NCBI RefSeq assembly: GCF_028389875.1
Contig: NC_084663.1
Span: 121,481,801 to 121,545,800 of the forward strand
Length of the DNA stretch: 64,000 nt
Reading direction: 5' to 3'
From: Rhea pennata
Taxonomy: Eukaryota > Chordata > Aves > Rheiformes > Rheidae
Part shown: positions 12,531-24,465 of the stretch, one piece after another
Numbering within the stretch: position 1 is the stretch's first letter
Layout: the number at the start of each line of letters is the position of its first letter
Translations under genes and position numbers: made by a program
Notes under the pieces: model-generated
The model's database searches: none
Told to the model about the DNA's origin: nothing
The model's input: the letters and a program-made list of their open reading frames with translations, nothing else

Positions 12531-15500
12531 ATAATACTGTAACAGGAGAGCATTCAATACAGTGCTGAGGCTGTGGTTATAAATGAGAAAAATACAGTGT
12601 ATGAGTAGATTAAAACTCATTGCTCCAAAAGTAGAAGGCCAGAGGTATGAACCAAACAAATGAGAAGAATTCCTAAAGGAGAAGGCCATTCGCAGTTGTT
12701 ATTTACAGCAGTCCAGATATAAACTCTGTCTTCAGAAGACCCTAAAGTTCTGACTGTTGGTTCTGGGAAGATGTGCAAGGAGCATGGCTCTATAATGTTT
12801 CTTAAAATTTCCCTGCAAGCATCTGTAACTGACCATACCTGAGCATGGGAACTGGACTTTAGCCTGGCTTAGTCTGGCCAGTTCTATGTTTTAATCAAAA
12901 TATCTTCTGATTTTTTGTCATCTTTTTAGGAACACCTTTTCAGACTCTCCATTCAGATTGAGGAGGTTAATTATCTAGTGAAAGTTTTGAACCCAAAATC
13001 TAGAGACAGATTGTTTTTAATTCAGAATCCAGAAAAAAAAAAAAAAAAAAAAAGTTTCATAATGGAACATATTGCCATACCTAGAATTTCATAGTTGCTG
13101 CTGAAACTCAGCAAAAACCAAAGCAAACCCTCCCTCCTGGATCAATTATGTTTGCCAGAAGAAAGACACAAACCTAGAACTGCTCATGAAAAGTGGTGGT
13201 GGCTTTTCTGGATCAGTTTCTGTCAATGGTAATTAGCAGGAGGGACATATCCTTCCAGGTGCAGGGTAAATGGTTGCCTATGGTGCAGCAAATGAGGGAT
13301 ATGAGCAAGCCCACACTTCTAACCTCTGTTGGGGGGGGAGAGGATAGGGTATGTATGCAGGTGGGCCAGCTGCTTAGGAAGAAGTTATCCCTCCAGGCAG
13401 GCACTTTCCAGGTGCACTTCGTGAAAGATGTGAATCCCTGAACACAAACTGATTGCCCCTTGGGACTAAGCTGCAGCCTGTAGAGACCTCTCTGCTCCCA
13501 ACTCTTCAGAAGGATGGAGGGGAAAGTCATTTCGCAGTCCCAGAATCTTCCTTCTCTACAGGCGCACGGGGCCAGGTTGTACCCATCTGAGGTCCTCTTA
13601 ATGTCAGCACCACTGATATTCTGAAGGCAATTGTGTAGAGCAGGCAATAACTATTGTCTGTATCATATCATAATTTCCTACTACCATAGCAGGTGATAGT
13701 ATAAATAGGAACACTTGGGGTTAGTAGTCATTAATTCTGTACACTAAAAGTAAATGTTTTCCTTTTAATTTTCTTGCAGCTTCTTAGACCAGATTGTGAA
13801 CTCTGATTTTCAGCTTACATTTCAAGGACTGAATGTTATTCAGGACAGATGAGAAAAAAATGCCTGCTTCTTTAAAGGGCTGAGAATCTGTGGTTCTCAT
13901 TTGCTACTATAGGAAGAGTGGGCGATCAAAACCCTTGAGAAGGGGGCAATACAGGCAAAGGGCCATAAGGTTATTTATGGCACAGACAGCTAAAGAGAGA
14001 AATCCAAATGAGAAATTCTTGAGCTAGGAGAAGTAGGAAACCTAGGAAATAATAAGTGACCCTAAGACATCACATAGGAGGAAAAAGTCACTTCAGTGAA
14101 GTTTTATCTCCGTCATTCAAAAGAGGGGAGCAAGAAAATACTTCCTAAACCATTTTGTACCCAAGTAACAGTGAGGGTTGGAGATGGCTGAGCAGGAGGT
14201 ATGCTGTGGAAGAATCTGTACAAAATGAAAAAAAATAGAGATCCAAAATAGACCTGGACTGGCTGGAACCAAAGCTGAGCTGCTAATGAAAATTACCTAC
14301 AATGATGGCAGAGCTGATTCAAAACAATTGCTGTTTTCAATACTTTTCAATTACTGCTACTTGCATTAGTAACTGTGAATGGGGGAATTACCAGACAGAA
14401 AATGTTTCTTCTGTACCAATCAATTAAACTCTTATGTTAATTTGAGAATATGGGGAAAAATAGAAGAACTACTTCAGGGGAAAACCCATTCTCTATTCAT
14501 TTAAATTCTTCAAAGGAGTTAACAAATTAATGACAGAAATAAGTAGATGTGATGTATTTTAATTTCAAAAGGAAAAAGTGCTACTATAAAATACCTTTAA
14601 AAATTCTCCTTTTAAGATTCTTAAAGAGAGCGAGTGTATGAAGTAAACCGTTGTTTTGGCAAGAACAAGAAAGGGAAAAGAAATCAAACCACATACAGGA
14701 TTTTATTCCTCTCAAAACTAAGGAATCTTAATAAAAATATTTTCCTTTAGTGTCTTTTTGTATGTTACTGAAGGTGAAGGCATTATAGAAATCATGAAGA
14801 TATTTAGATCAGATATAGATAAGTGTGTTGGTGATCTCCAGTAGAGGTGGAGAATGGAAAGGCACATGAAATGGGACTTAATACCGCCCTTTCTGGATCC
14901 TGCTTTCCTGGTGTAACCTGACAACAGCTGACAAAATTCATTGGAGTGTAATTGAAGTGCAAGAACTAGATCGAAAGTACCCAGTAGGATTAAAACATTA
15001 AAATGTAGATTATTTTGGCAAAATACCACTGTGGAACTTCTTCTCAGTTCAGAAGGCATTTTGGGATAGGACAGAGAGCGAGAGAGTCCAGCCTAACAAA
15101 AAGAAATTTGCAACAACTCCTGAAAGGGAAAATCCATCGTCTTTTAAAATCAAAAATGTCACAGTTGGTTTGTGAATTCCCTGACTACAGTACCCAGAGG
15201 CTGAAAGTATATTAGAAGCAAGAGCTTGCCCTCTTGTCACAGTTGAGGCTGATGTCTGCAGCAGGTCTGTAAGCAGCAGGATCTTGGTTTGGCTCAACAC
15301 AGCCAAATATATCAAGATGGCCATTAGAGCTGTGAGAAAGGCAGGTTGAATTCCCTCATCCCACACAGTACAGTGTGAGCTTTCTGCAAATATTGGGATT
15401 TTTCTGATGCCAAATAAGAGAAAATGTCAAAAATCTTTTAAAAATTTGTCAGGGAAGTAAAGCATTTCCCATTCAATTTGTGCCTCCTCTATAACATGCA

Positions 15501-16219
15501 CCCAGGCAAAATAAGAAATGTATCATAATGCAATTTATACATAGCATATCATTAGCTTGCTTGAGAATGGTAATTTTTCTATATCGATAGAAAGGCAAAA
15601 TACAAGTGTAGTACTGCAAAAAGTATGTTTATGAGCTGCTATAGACTCCAGATTCTGATCACAAGTGTACTTGAGTTAATTGATGAAAAATGATAAAACT
15701 CCATCCAGAGACCTCTGAAATCAGTTCAGATCAGTCTCTTGGTCTTGATAGGATCTGGATGCCTTTCTTGTACAGGAGTGGCCAGCCGGTAGCTCTTGAA
15801 TAGTTTACATATAGCTCTTCTTACTCAAGAAGTAAATTTTGGTCCAAGGCTGAGCTGGAAATTGGAAATCCTGGCTGGGAGGAGTGAAGGTGGGATCAGA
15901 CCAATGCAGATGCTGAGGGTGACATCCTTGAGGCACCTGTGATCCTGCTGCATGCCCAGGTTCATCCAACAGTAGCGGAGTGAGCCCTGTTATGGGCTGC
16001 TTTCTTCTCCCATGTGTAATGTGGTTTCCAGCTGTCTGGACTGTATGGTCTGTGTTGTGTGGCCCTTTGGCTTGGGAAGACAGATTAAAAGGCAAGGTGG
16101 CTGGCCACCACAGTCCTAGGACATGAGTGCAAACAAGGGTCTGGAACAAGCCCTCTGGTGCAAATGATTTTCATTCTGTATGTTTAAGTACATCCAAAGG
16201 CTAAAGATGACAAACTACA
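12531..16219. other. Gene-poor intergenic stretch
   Basis: It contains an A-run at 13033-13053 and open frames up to 144 codons (13213-13647, minus) with no recognisable domain. Nothing else could be supported. Confidence 0.45.
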
Positions 16220-16301
16220 ATGGAGAGGAAGGGACTTTTGTTACTGTCTGTTCTCCTAGTACTGGGCTTCAACACTCTGATAGAAGGCTGTGAACTCTTG
16301 A
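16220..16301 (+). pseudogene. Relic exon 1: intact TFF-type signal peptide
   Basis: It is an open 27-codon leader plus one base before GTGAGT. The hydrophobic core SVLLVLGF and the tail LIEGCELL resemble the TFF2 leader exon in length, phase and layout. This exon alone has no lesion. Confidence 0.75.
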
Positions 16302-17707
16302 GTGAGTATACTTCATATTTAATTTCAAAATGACCTATGCTAGCTTTGTCATTCTGCTGTTAAATTCAATGACAAGACTCATGTTGACTTCTGTGCTGAC
16401 AAGTGTAGCCCCTGGATTCTTCTGAAAGTAAGCACATTAATGGAGAAGCCTATTTAGAGTTGGACTGTGTGTTGTAAAGCTGGAAAGAGATTTCTAAATT
16501 GCTTAAGATACCATATCTATCTGTCTACCAAGCTGCTGCTTTACAATTAGAGCCACCTCATTCTTCTCTATAACTGTACATTCATTATTGAGGAAAATCC
16601 TTGAGCTTCTTCCACACTCCTGTCATTTCCTAACTCAGAGAAATGATAGCAATTATGACTGAGGTCAGAGTAGCATTTTGCATGTTGACTGTAATCCTCC
16701 TTATTTGTCTGTGGTTAAAAGTAGGGAATACATTTGGATATTAACACCACAGCAAGACAAGGAGGGTACTTACACTACCTGTCTTGACCTTCCAGATAAG
16801 ATCACTTGAATCAGAGTCATCCTGTCAGTGTCCTTGGAGAAATGGACAAAGGAGTCCTCCAAGAGCAAGTCAGTGGAGGTCTAACCTGCATGTCCCATGT
16901 TATGTTCAAGAAAACCTAATCTCTCTGCATGGTCTACAAAATAAATCTAGGGAAATGAGGTCTGGCCACGCTGTGTGGTGATGTGTGGCATCTTCCCTGA
17001 AAGCAGAGTCATATATATCAAGCAAGGCACATGACAGCTTTCAATCCAGGCCCAGTACTGCCAATTTTACTGTGGCAGAGAAAAGGGGGACTGTGGGAGT
17101 CAATACATGTAGATACAGATAATCCCTCTTTGTACTGTTCTTAGGTGTGGAAGCTTCAGACCTCAGCCTCGGTGAAGCTATGTTGCAACTACACTGAAGC
17201 AAATGGAGCTCCGCTCTTTCACACTTCGTAAGAACATGGCACCATCTCAACTTCTTCCCCTTTAAAATAAAACCATATCTCAGTTCTGCGAGGCAAAGTG
17301 AGAGCTAAAGCCAGAAAACCCCTTTAATGGTGAGAACACAGGGCCTTTTCTTAGTGCAAATGGGATAGCAATCAAATTTTGATGATAAAAGACACCATTC
17401 ACATTTCCTGTATATGTCATACTGATAATACAGTAGCCTTGGAGGGCTCTTGCATTTGATCACTGGATTAAATCTCTCATTTGTAGCACAATCGCAAAAA
17501 TTTCTGCATTTCTGGCCACAGTATTAAAACAACCGTTGATTTGTGCTTCTAAAAGCAGGGGCAAAAATGTTAATATTTCAATGTCAATATTTAAATCAAG
17601 CAGCTTCCATCTCTATCACATTTTCTTTTTCAGAAGTGAGACCTGAATTCTCAGTGTCTCTCTGCTAGCGGAAAAATTCTGAAACGTAATTAAGAAGTCG
17701 CTATTCA

Positions 17708-18469
17708 ATGGGCTGTGAAGAATTTACAGCAGTGAAATTGTCTGTGTCAGACAAATATGCTATTGATAGTCCTGTGGGAAGTAGTGATGAAAGGACTACA
17801 AATAAGAATGAGGGAGAGAAAAAGGAAATATGCTGTAAGCTGGGCTTAGTTTCAAACAGCTGGATGCTAGTGTACAGGAAGACCAATGAAGAGAGAGGCC
17901 TGGGGGGTATGCTGGTGTCAGCACTAACAAGCACGACTCCAGGAGACGTTTTGATGGGAGAACTAGAGATGCTCTGTGAGGCTTTTCTTAAAGAAGGAGA
18001 TGTGGCTCATCTCTGTGTGAAAGCTTTCCACCGCTCCTGCCCGATGGGCTTTTGCAGTCTGACATGGATGCTGGTTGTGAAACGGACTAACATATCCATC
18101 AATATGTTTCTCTGGGACTGTCAGCCAGTGATAAACCAAAAGAGCTTTCTTCAGGTGAGAAATGTTCTGTGCCCATCCATAGTGGCCCCTCCAGCTTACA
18201 TGGGCAACCTGCCTTGCAGAGGACATGGCCACCTTTTCTCTGCTAATCTCAAGCTCTCAGGATGGCACCAATCATCCACTAGGCATCCCTGCCCAGCCAT
18301 ATGGAACCCACATGGAGGGCAAAGACAAATACTGAAACGGATCACCAGATGCCCTGCTGGGATCTGCTATGCACATGACCCAGGCTTTTCACGGCTCTTT
18401 CTCCCTGTGGCTCTCCAGGATCTGTCTTACAGATCTATTCCACTGCGAATACTTCCTGGTTGCACATGA
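17708..18469 (+). other. Unexplained 253-codon open frame
   Basis: It is the longest open frame in the window outside CR1, and it lies inside the intron of the inverted trefoil relic. The translation has no signal peptide, membrane segment or known motif that I recognise. A short internal similarity exists between SWMLVYRKTN and TWMLVVKRTN. No splice or promoter signal supports expression, so a chance frame is the simplest reading. Confidence 0.15.
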
Positions 18470-19260
18470 CTCCTCGCACGTCCTTGGACACCCGCTTTGC
18501 TGAGAGCAGGGTCACTTTGTCCAGCTTCCATTCTTAAAACCGCTTAAGATTTAGTAACATAAAAACTGACTGATGAGTTCTTGATTGCTAAAGCCCATAG
18601 TTACTTTGTTCCCCAAATGCTCTTCCTGGGTTTTAGTCTGGGGCTGACTGGGCAACCATTTTGCTTGGGGAAGGTTCAAAACTGTTTGTTAATCTCCACA
18701 AGAACAAAGTAGACCTTTCAAAATGAGGGAAACATGAGGCCCCTGTGAGAAAGGCCCTGATTTTTGAGCAGCATGTTAGGTGCCCCTACCTTCCTGCCAA
18801 ATGCCCTTCTCATTAGGCAGCAGCATCAACCAGTTTCACATAATGTATATTTAATTGTTTGCATTAAGGAGGGCCAGTTGCAAGAGGAGAAACTGAGAGG
18901 GGAACTTGGTGAGTCAGAGCATGGCCTTGGGAGCTAGGAGCCTCTGCCAGGTGCTCTAAGTTGTAGGTTTTGACTTTGCTGGTTTGGGCATTTTCTGCCC
19001 ATTCTCTACAAGTTTTTCCCGATGCTTCTGGAGAAATAACTTCTAAGTAGGCTTCAAATAGGAGATACCATCAACAAAGCTGAGTGGTGCTCCAGAGGAT
19101 AACTTAGAGTGACTTAATTAGGCTTATTCCTCTTCTGTGCTGTTTTCTGAAAGAGCCTCTCTTCCCACTGGATGTGGTCGGAGCCAAGAAGGAGAGAATC
19201 ACTTGCTTTAAATAAGCTTTTGTGACCAACCTCCAGCAGGCTGAACTTTGCCTTTAACAG

Positions 19261-19400
19261 CTACCAGTGAAAGTGGTGTGAGAGTAACAAGAAGCACTGC
19301 ATGTATCCAAATACCTGCGAAAGGGAATGCAAGAACTATGGGTGTTTTTATTCTCAGCACTCGGGAGTGCCCTGATATTTTCATCCTCTCATAAAAGCAG
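19261..19400 (+). pseudogene. Relic trefoil exon with stop at the core Trp
   Basis: Read in the frame of 19262, the segment HCMYPNTCEREC, then NYGCF, then SGVP, stop, YFHP aligns to a trefoil with only one codon deleted in the last loop and three codons missing before the second Cys. The loss of Trp and two Cys rules out a folding domain. Confidence 0.8.
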
Positions 19401-20645
19401 GTAAATTAACTGGCTGAAACATGTCAGCTAGATCTAATGGTTGAACACACACACACAAATCCTGCTGATGGAGAGTGTTTCCTTCATGACATCATCTTAC
19501 ATTTCTTGACTGCATTTTATGGGTTTTCCTCTGAACTGCTTAGCTTTCTTTTGCATATAGTCTTCTGGTCTACACAGCCATAAATCATCCAAAATTTTCT
19601 CCCTGTACAAATGGCTGATGTGCCAGTCCGAGAACATCCCCAGATGTCTAGTACTGTAAGGAACAGTAGTAGTACCTCTTAGCTGTATATGCTAGCATGT
19701 AAATACACTGTTGGGTATAAGAAAATAATTACTTTGTTTTCTTCATGAACTGTATAACTAGATAAAAAATGTAGGCAAAAATTTCTCATCAGTTGAAGCA
19801 GTGGTTGGAAACTTGAGGCCAGCGAGGGAAATAGTAAAATGAATAGGTTAAAAAATATTTGGTAATTTCTCCTTTAATTAGCTTTAGTGAAACTCCTGCC
19901 TTTATCAGCCAGAAAAATGATTTTCCCATGGACATCATAGCTCTACTGCCTAGATGGATATATAGCTCACTCAGACATAGGAGGCCCATGCACTGTAGGT
20001 ACTGTTGTTTTTCTGCTGAGTCTTTTTTGTCAGCGAACACTCTACTGTAGTGCCCTGGTGGTCAGGGCTTCAGTCCTGCATGAACATTTGGTTCCCATTC
20101 ATAGTAGGTGGGTAATCCTAGTTGCAGCAGGACTTACTGCTACTGGCTTGATCTCACCCATTTACCCTTTTAGTAGAAGGAAACAAAACAAGTTCATCCG
20201 TATTTTCGGAAAGACCTATTCCTGTGCTGTGGCTGTAGCAAAATGGGCAGAAGAGGATAAATGGCCCTCCATCTGTCATCATTAAGTTCCTCTGCCATAT
20301 AGAAATGTGAGTCATTTATCTGTAGGCCTGATTCAGGGAAAATAAACCCTTGTATTTTGTTTATTTCTCTCTCTCCTCCATCTCTTTTTTTCTTACTATT
20401 TTATAGGCGCTACACAAGCGAGCATGGGACTCAGGATGGTGGAGACTAGCGAAGAGGGGTTTGCTCTGGGGTGCTCCCCAGGAGTTAAAGAAACCATGGC
20501 CAGAGTTACCACACTCTGAGGTTGCTGCAGCCCTCCAATGACCTTGCGAGTGCTGAACAAATCCGGTCAGCAAAGGAGAAGTGATTCCACAGACTCACAC
20601 CGTAGCAGCTGGGTACTGTGGAACTTTGCACTGGGTTATACATTG

Positions 20646-20691
20646 AACATCCGCACTGTTATCTGTTCAACATCTGCACAGTTATCTGTTG
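20646..20691. repeat. Two copies of a 23-bp tandem unit
   Basis: AACATCCGCACTGTTATCTG and AACATCTGCACAGTTATCTG follow each other at a 23-base period, with two differences in this shared stretch. Confidence 0.8.
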
Positions 20692-22423
20692 ACCATTCTG
20701 TTATCTTCTGAGAACATCGGTTCTGCTGTGTAACTGTCATCCAACACTGATCGACTGGATGATGAACTAATCCTGAGGAGGATAAAAGAAAGCAAGTTGC
20801 ATACATCTGTGTGGACTCAGACTCATTGTCAGCTGGTTTGAGAACCTGACAACCCACCCATCAGCAGAGATGTCCCTGATACCAACTGCCAGGCAGAATA
20901 TGAATCATCCTGATGCAGCTTGAGTGTGGTTAGAACAATCTAAGGAAAACAATAGTGTAGGGGTGGTCCCACAGGAACAAGGAAAGGGCAAGATGGTCAT
21001 TGTGCTGTGCACCTGTGGCTTAACTGTAGAGCTCTGATATGTATATCAGTTTTTAGTTCTGTTGTATTTCTAGATTTACTATACTTTTTAGCTTTGTTAT
21101 ATTTGTATATTGTCTGATATTAATTATTTAATGTTGCCCAGTGTCCATCATACATGTAGAACTGCTTAGATCTAATAAATTTTTATGCTTGACAAATCAT
21201 GATGTCTTGAATTCAGCCTGACTAATCTCAGAATCTGAAAGAATCCTGAATGCCCCTCCATTGGCATGTCATACTGCTCCATCAGTTAAATTGCAGCAGC
21301 TCTAAGCATATAGACATCTATAAAGCAGAACTTTTTTAAATCTTGTGCTTTGTTACATTAATGTTCAGGTCATTCCTGCCTTGAACTTACTACAGCTAAT
21401 AACTAGGAGGAGAAATAGGTTTTCAAAAATAAATGCCTCTGAGCATCCTTTTACCCCTTTTGATATTTTAAAATAAAATTTAAACATGACATAACGAACA
21501 CTTGCTTTAATAGTTTTCAAGTTGCCTGTTGCACTGCGACAACAGTAGTGACCCTCTGACTGCATATGCCCTGAGCTGCAAGTGGAACAGTGGTGGCTTC
21601 AGAGAGCTTGATGTGACTGTATCTTGCAACATGGGAAAACAGCTCAACTATTTTTATTATTGTTTTATTATATATAAGAAGGTTTGCATTAGTGTTGCTG
21701 GCTGGTTCCCATTGGGCCTGGTGGATTCTAATGTGATGCAGCCTGAGCTGGTTTTCAGGAAAATGCTACAGCATCCCCAAACTTACAGGGCCAGTTGTCC
21801 TTTCACCTGCCTTAACAAATCAGGGAGTTGTGTGCAATTAATAAGGAAAAACTTCCTAATAAAGGCAGAAGTTTTGCATGCTGCCGCCTAAGGCCAGGTG
21901 TTTCTCACCAAAAGCCTCCACTTCATATGCCCCCCAATGAGTCCACACACTCCTTTTTGTGCAGGGGGCAGAGGAGAGGGAAGTTATGTTTGAGCCCTCC
22001 GACCACACAGGTTAGAGCTGGCTCCTGGGCAGGCAAGGTTGCATCTGCTGGATGAGCCCTCTGCCCTGAGCTCTGGGTACCAGACTTCCCCCAAGGCCTT
22101 GTTAGCCTAGTTTGCTCAGAGGACCTGCACAATAAACCCCTTCTGCAAGAGCATGATTGCTGTTCTGTGAGCCCATGCTGTTGCACAAGAAGTGCTGATA
22201 ATTGCAAACCCTGTATTTACCTCCTGATTTTTCTTCTTCAGCAATATTGGAACTGGAAATATGAAGAGACTAGTTATTGGAGACAGAGGTCTTAAATTTT
22301 TGTTTATCAGCTGAGCACACTGAATCAAGGGAGCGCTGATCTTGGAAAGTGCTGTGCTGTGGTTCATGAGTGGACTTGGGACTCCCTCTTCTGGTGTATG
22401 GACTGGGCACCACAGAGACGAAA

Positions 22424-22520
22424 AGAGGCGGGATGGTTATGGTCTTCTGCAGAGGAGATGTTGACTGCTCAGAGGCGGGATGGTTATGGTCTCCTGCAGA
22501 GGAGATGTTGACTGCTCAGA
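22424..22520. repeat. 47-bp tandem duplication
   Basis: The unit starting AGAGGCGGGATGGTTATGGT recurs at exactly 47 bases with about one mismatch (TTC versus TCC before TGCAGAGG), followed by the start of a third copy. Such low divergence points to a recent duplication. Confidence 0.9.
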
Positions 22521-23235
22521 GGTGTTACTGGCTAGGAGGGCAGGCCTGTCACAAGCCCCATACAGCCGCACAGCTACTTCCAAGCTCACCCTGGCAGCCC
22601 TCACCCTCTGTGTGGGCCCACAACTCAAAGGGGCTCCACTTATCTTGGTGAGAGAAACCACTTGTAAATTTTTTGACATGAGCCTCATGCCCCTGATGGG
22701 TAGTGAGGACGCTGAGGGGCTCCTGAAGGAGAAAGCTGGGGAAATGTCCTGAGGGTGTTTGCTCATGAGCTGGGTTTGCATGCTTGAAGGTCCCTGAAAG
22801 CTTTGTATCCCAGCTCGACTCGATTGTCTGCACCCTTAGTGCTGTCTGAGCTGCTCCAGGGCATCTGTGACACCTCTAGTTGCTGGTGGATATTAAAAAA
22901 GGACCCAGTGGCTGGGAGCTGGTGGCCTAGGGCACTCCAAATTTTTCTATGATGTGGTGCTCGATAACCGTATGTGAGCGACCTATTCCAGCCCTCAGCC
23001 TTGCTCTTCTCTGTCAGGGTTTCTGGGCATGCACTACCCTATATTCCTTTTTTAAAATGGTCCTCCATGATCCTGGTGCCAGGAGGTCCCAGATGGTCAT
23101 CCTCCTTTTCTCCCTTCCCCTCTCTCCCTCTATCAGCCATTGAGCACCCTGTGCTGAAGCACCACCACAAACATTCTAGCTTGCAGAAAGGGAAAGAAAA
23201 TGGTTATTTCTAGTAGTACTTAATGGCCTTAAGAT

Positions 23236-23347
23236 GTAATTGTTTCCTCTGACTTGGTCCAGTGTGTGGATACCCATGAGTTCCTCCTGACACTTGTTCT
23301 TGCTCCCCAGTCATCCTTGTGTTATTCTGGAAGAAATTTTTTCTCAG
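23236..23347 (+). pseudogene. Possible further decayed trefoil exon
   Basis: One plus-strand frame reads CNC, then VCGYP, stop, VPPDTC, with the C-(9)-C spacing and the VxPxxC pattern of a trefoil and a stop in place of the Gly after CGYP. It ends at a possible donor (CTCAG, then GTATTGG). The second half does not match (no CC pair and no WCF). It could be the second trefoil of the inverted relic that starts at 16220. Chance is a real alternative because CGYP alone is expected about once by accident in 64 kb. Confidence 0.28.
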
Positions 23348-24108
23348 GTATTGGCACATGACATATAGGGCTACTGTAGTTGTTCAGGTTGACTAAATTA
23401 TTTTTCTTGTGGGACATATCTTCGTCTATTTTTTCCTCTTCCTTTGGAACTGCCATGTGCAAATTTCAATGCTTGCCTTCATTTCTCATTGTGACCTTTC
23501 ACGGCCTCCCACTTTCTGTGCTCTTTTCCTAACTTTCTTCATCTTCTTTCACTGTGACTATTCACTGCAAACAGCTGATTTTGCAAGTGGCTGCCTTGCA
23601 GTGCTATTCTCCCTTAACTCTTGGTTGTCAGCTACACTCCACGGTGTTACCAGTCAAGCTAAGGAGGTTCCCTCCCATATTTACCAGTTCTTCCCATGTT
23701 GCAGCCCCAGCAAACCATGCGCTCAGATTGCACCATGCTACATCCTGCTTGGCATGACCTGAAGGGGGTATGTCCCAGGGCCCTGGTGCCGGCAGAACGG
23801 AGGGAAAGGTGCAGATTTTCCCATGGCCCCCCAGTCACACCAGGGCCAGGCTGGCCCCTGCTGCTGTGCCCATGAGCAGGTAAAAACAGGCATGTACTTA
23901 CATACCTCTCTCCTTCACCCTGTAGCACTGAGCTGTCAGTGAGGGAGCATGAGCTGCTGCAGGCGCGTTGATATTTAGTTGACCCTGGGATCCGTTATGC
24001 AAACTATGGTTTTGATCTTAAAGCAAAGATGCTCAACACCTATCCTGAGCCCTCAGTGCAACACAGATCCAGGAGCAGCCTGTAGGCAGAAAGGTAGGTG
24101 TTAAATAC

Positions 24109-24249
24109 TGAGGTTTAGCTCAGTTGGTTATAGCATGATGCTGCTAATGCCAAGATCGTGGGTTCAATCCCTGTATGAGGCTATGCTGAGGGTTGGACTA
24201 GATGATCTCCAGAGGTCCCTTCCAACCTTACCATTCTATGATTCTATGA
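24109..24249 (+). mobile_element. tRNA-Ile-headed SINE with CR1 tail (TguSINE1-like)
   Basis: The head (24109-24181) has the layout of tRNA-Ile with an A box (TAGCTCAGTTGG) and a B box (GGTTCAATCC), the latter with one CpG-type change. The tail (about 24190-24249) is nearly identical to the last 55-60 bases of both CR1 copies in this window, including GATGATCTCCAGAGGTCCCT and the ATTCTATG repeat. This is the structure expected of a SINE copied by CR1 machinery. From memory, the known family of this type, TguSINE1, is passerine. Confidence 0.85.
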
Positions 24250-24321
24250 ATATTGCTTAAGAAAAGAAAAAGAAAAAAAAAAAAAAAAAGAACCAGTGGT
24301 GCTTCTCATGGACACACTCAC

Positions 24322-24465
24322 CATCTGGGGACAGAGGTCTGAAGCACCAGGACACATCTGGAATGGCTGAATCAAAGCAGCAATTTTATTCTAAGCCTTC
24401 TGTCTCCATGATGCCTGCAAACCCAGTTTTCCCTGTTTTGGGGTGCACATTGCATTCACTAGGGT
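24322..24465 (-). pseudogene. TFF1: TFF1-like trefoil exon with stop and lost cysteines
   Basis: A CTTTGCTTTAAACAG acceptor gives the same phase as exon 1. The 144-nt exon aligns to a single trefoil over its full length with one codon missing before Cys2, and both splice sites are intact. The remaining CCF and WCF motifs make the identity firm even though the domain cannot fold. Confidence 0.82.

Larger units (their letters stand above)
16220..19400 (+). pseudogene. Inverted trefoil factor relic (TFF-like)
   Basis: Exon 1 (16220-16301) is 82 nt, starts MERKGLLLLS, is hydrophobic throughout, and ends in phase 1 at GTGAGT: the same length and phase as TFF2 exon 1. Exon 2 (19261-19400) follows a CTTTGCCTTTAACAG acceptor and ends at GTAAAT. 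It encodes a trefoil with correct spacing: C-(9)-C-(4)-C, then GVP and FHP. The lesions are clear: TGA at 19373-19375 replaces the invariant Trp, the next Cys is Tyr, one Cys of the CC pair is Phe, an upstream TGA lies at 19268-19270, and the trefoil frame does not match the phase left by exon 1. No TATA box is visible 30-100 bases before the ATG. It is a separate paralogue in opposite orientation to TFF2. Confidence 0.8.
19401..23230. other. Gene-free stretch with small tandem repeats
   Basis: It contains two 23-bp units at 20646-20691, a 47-bp tandem at 22424-22520, and an AT-rich stretch with AATAAA-like sites near 21174. No exon could be supported. Confidence 0.45.

Noticed and set aside
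20570-21265. Possible solo LTR (AATAAA-like site, AT-rich U3-like segment)
   Set aside because: No clear TG...CA ends, target-site duplication or second copy could be seen.
24109-24181. A genuine tRNA-Ile gene
   Set aside because: The anticodon region and acceptor stem do not pair, no T-run terminator follows, and the sequence runs straight into a CR1 tail, so it is a SINE head.
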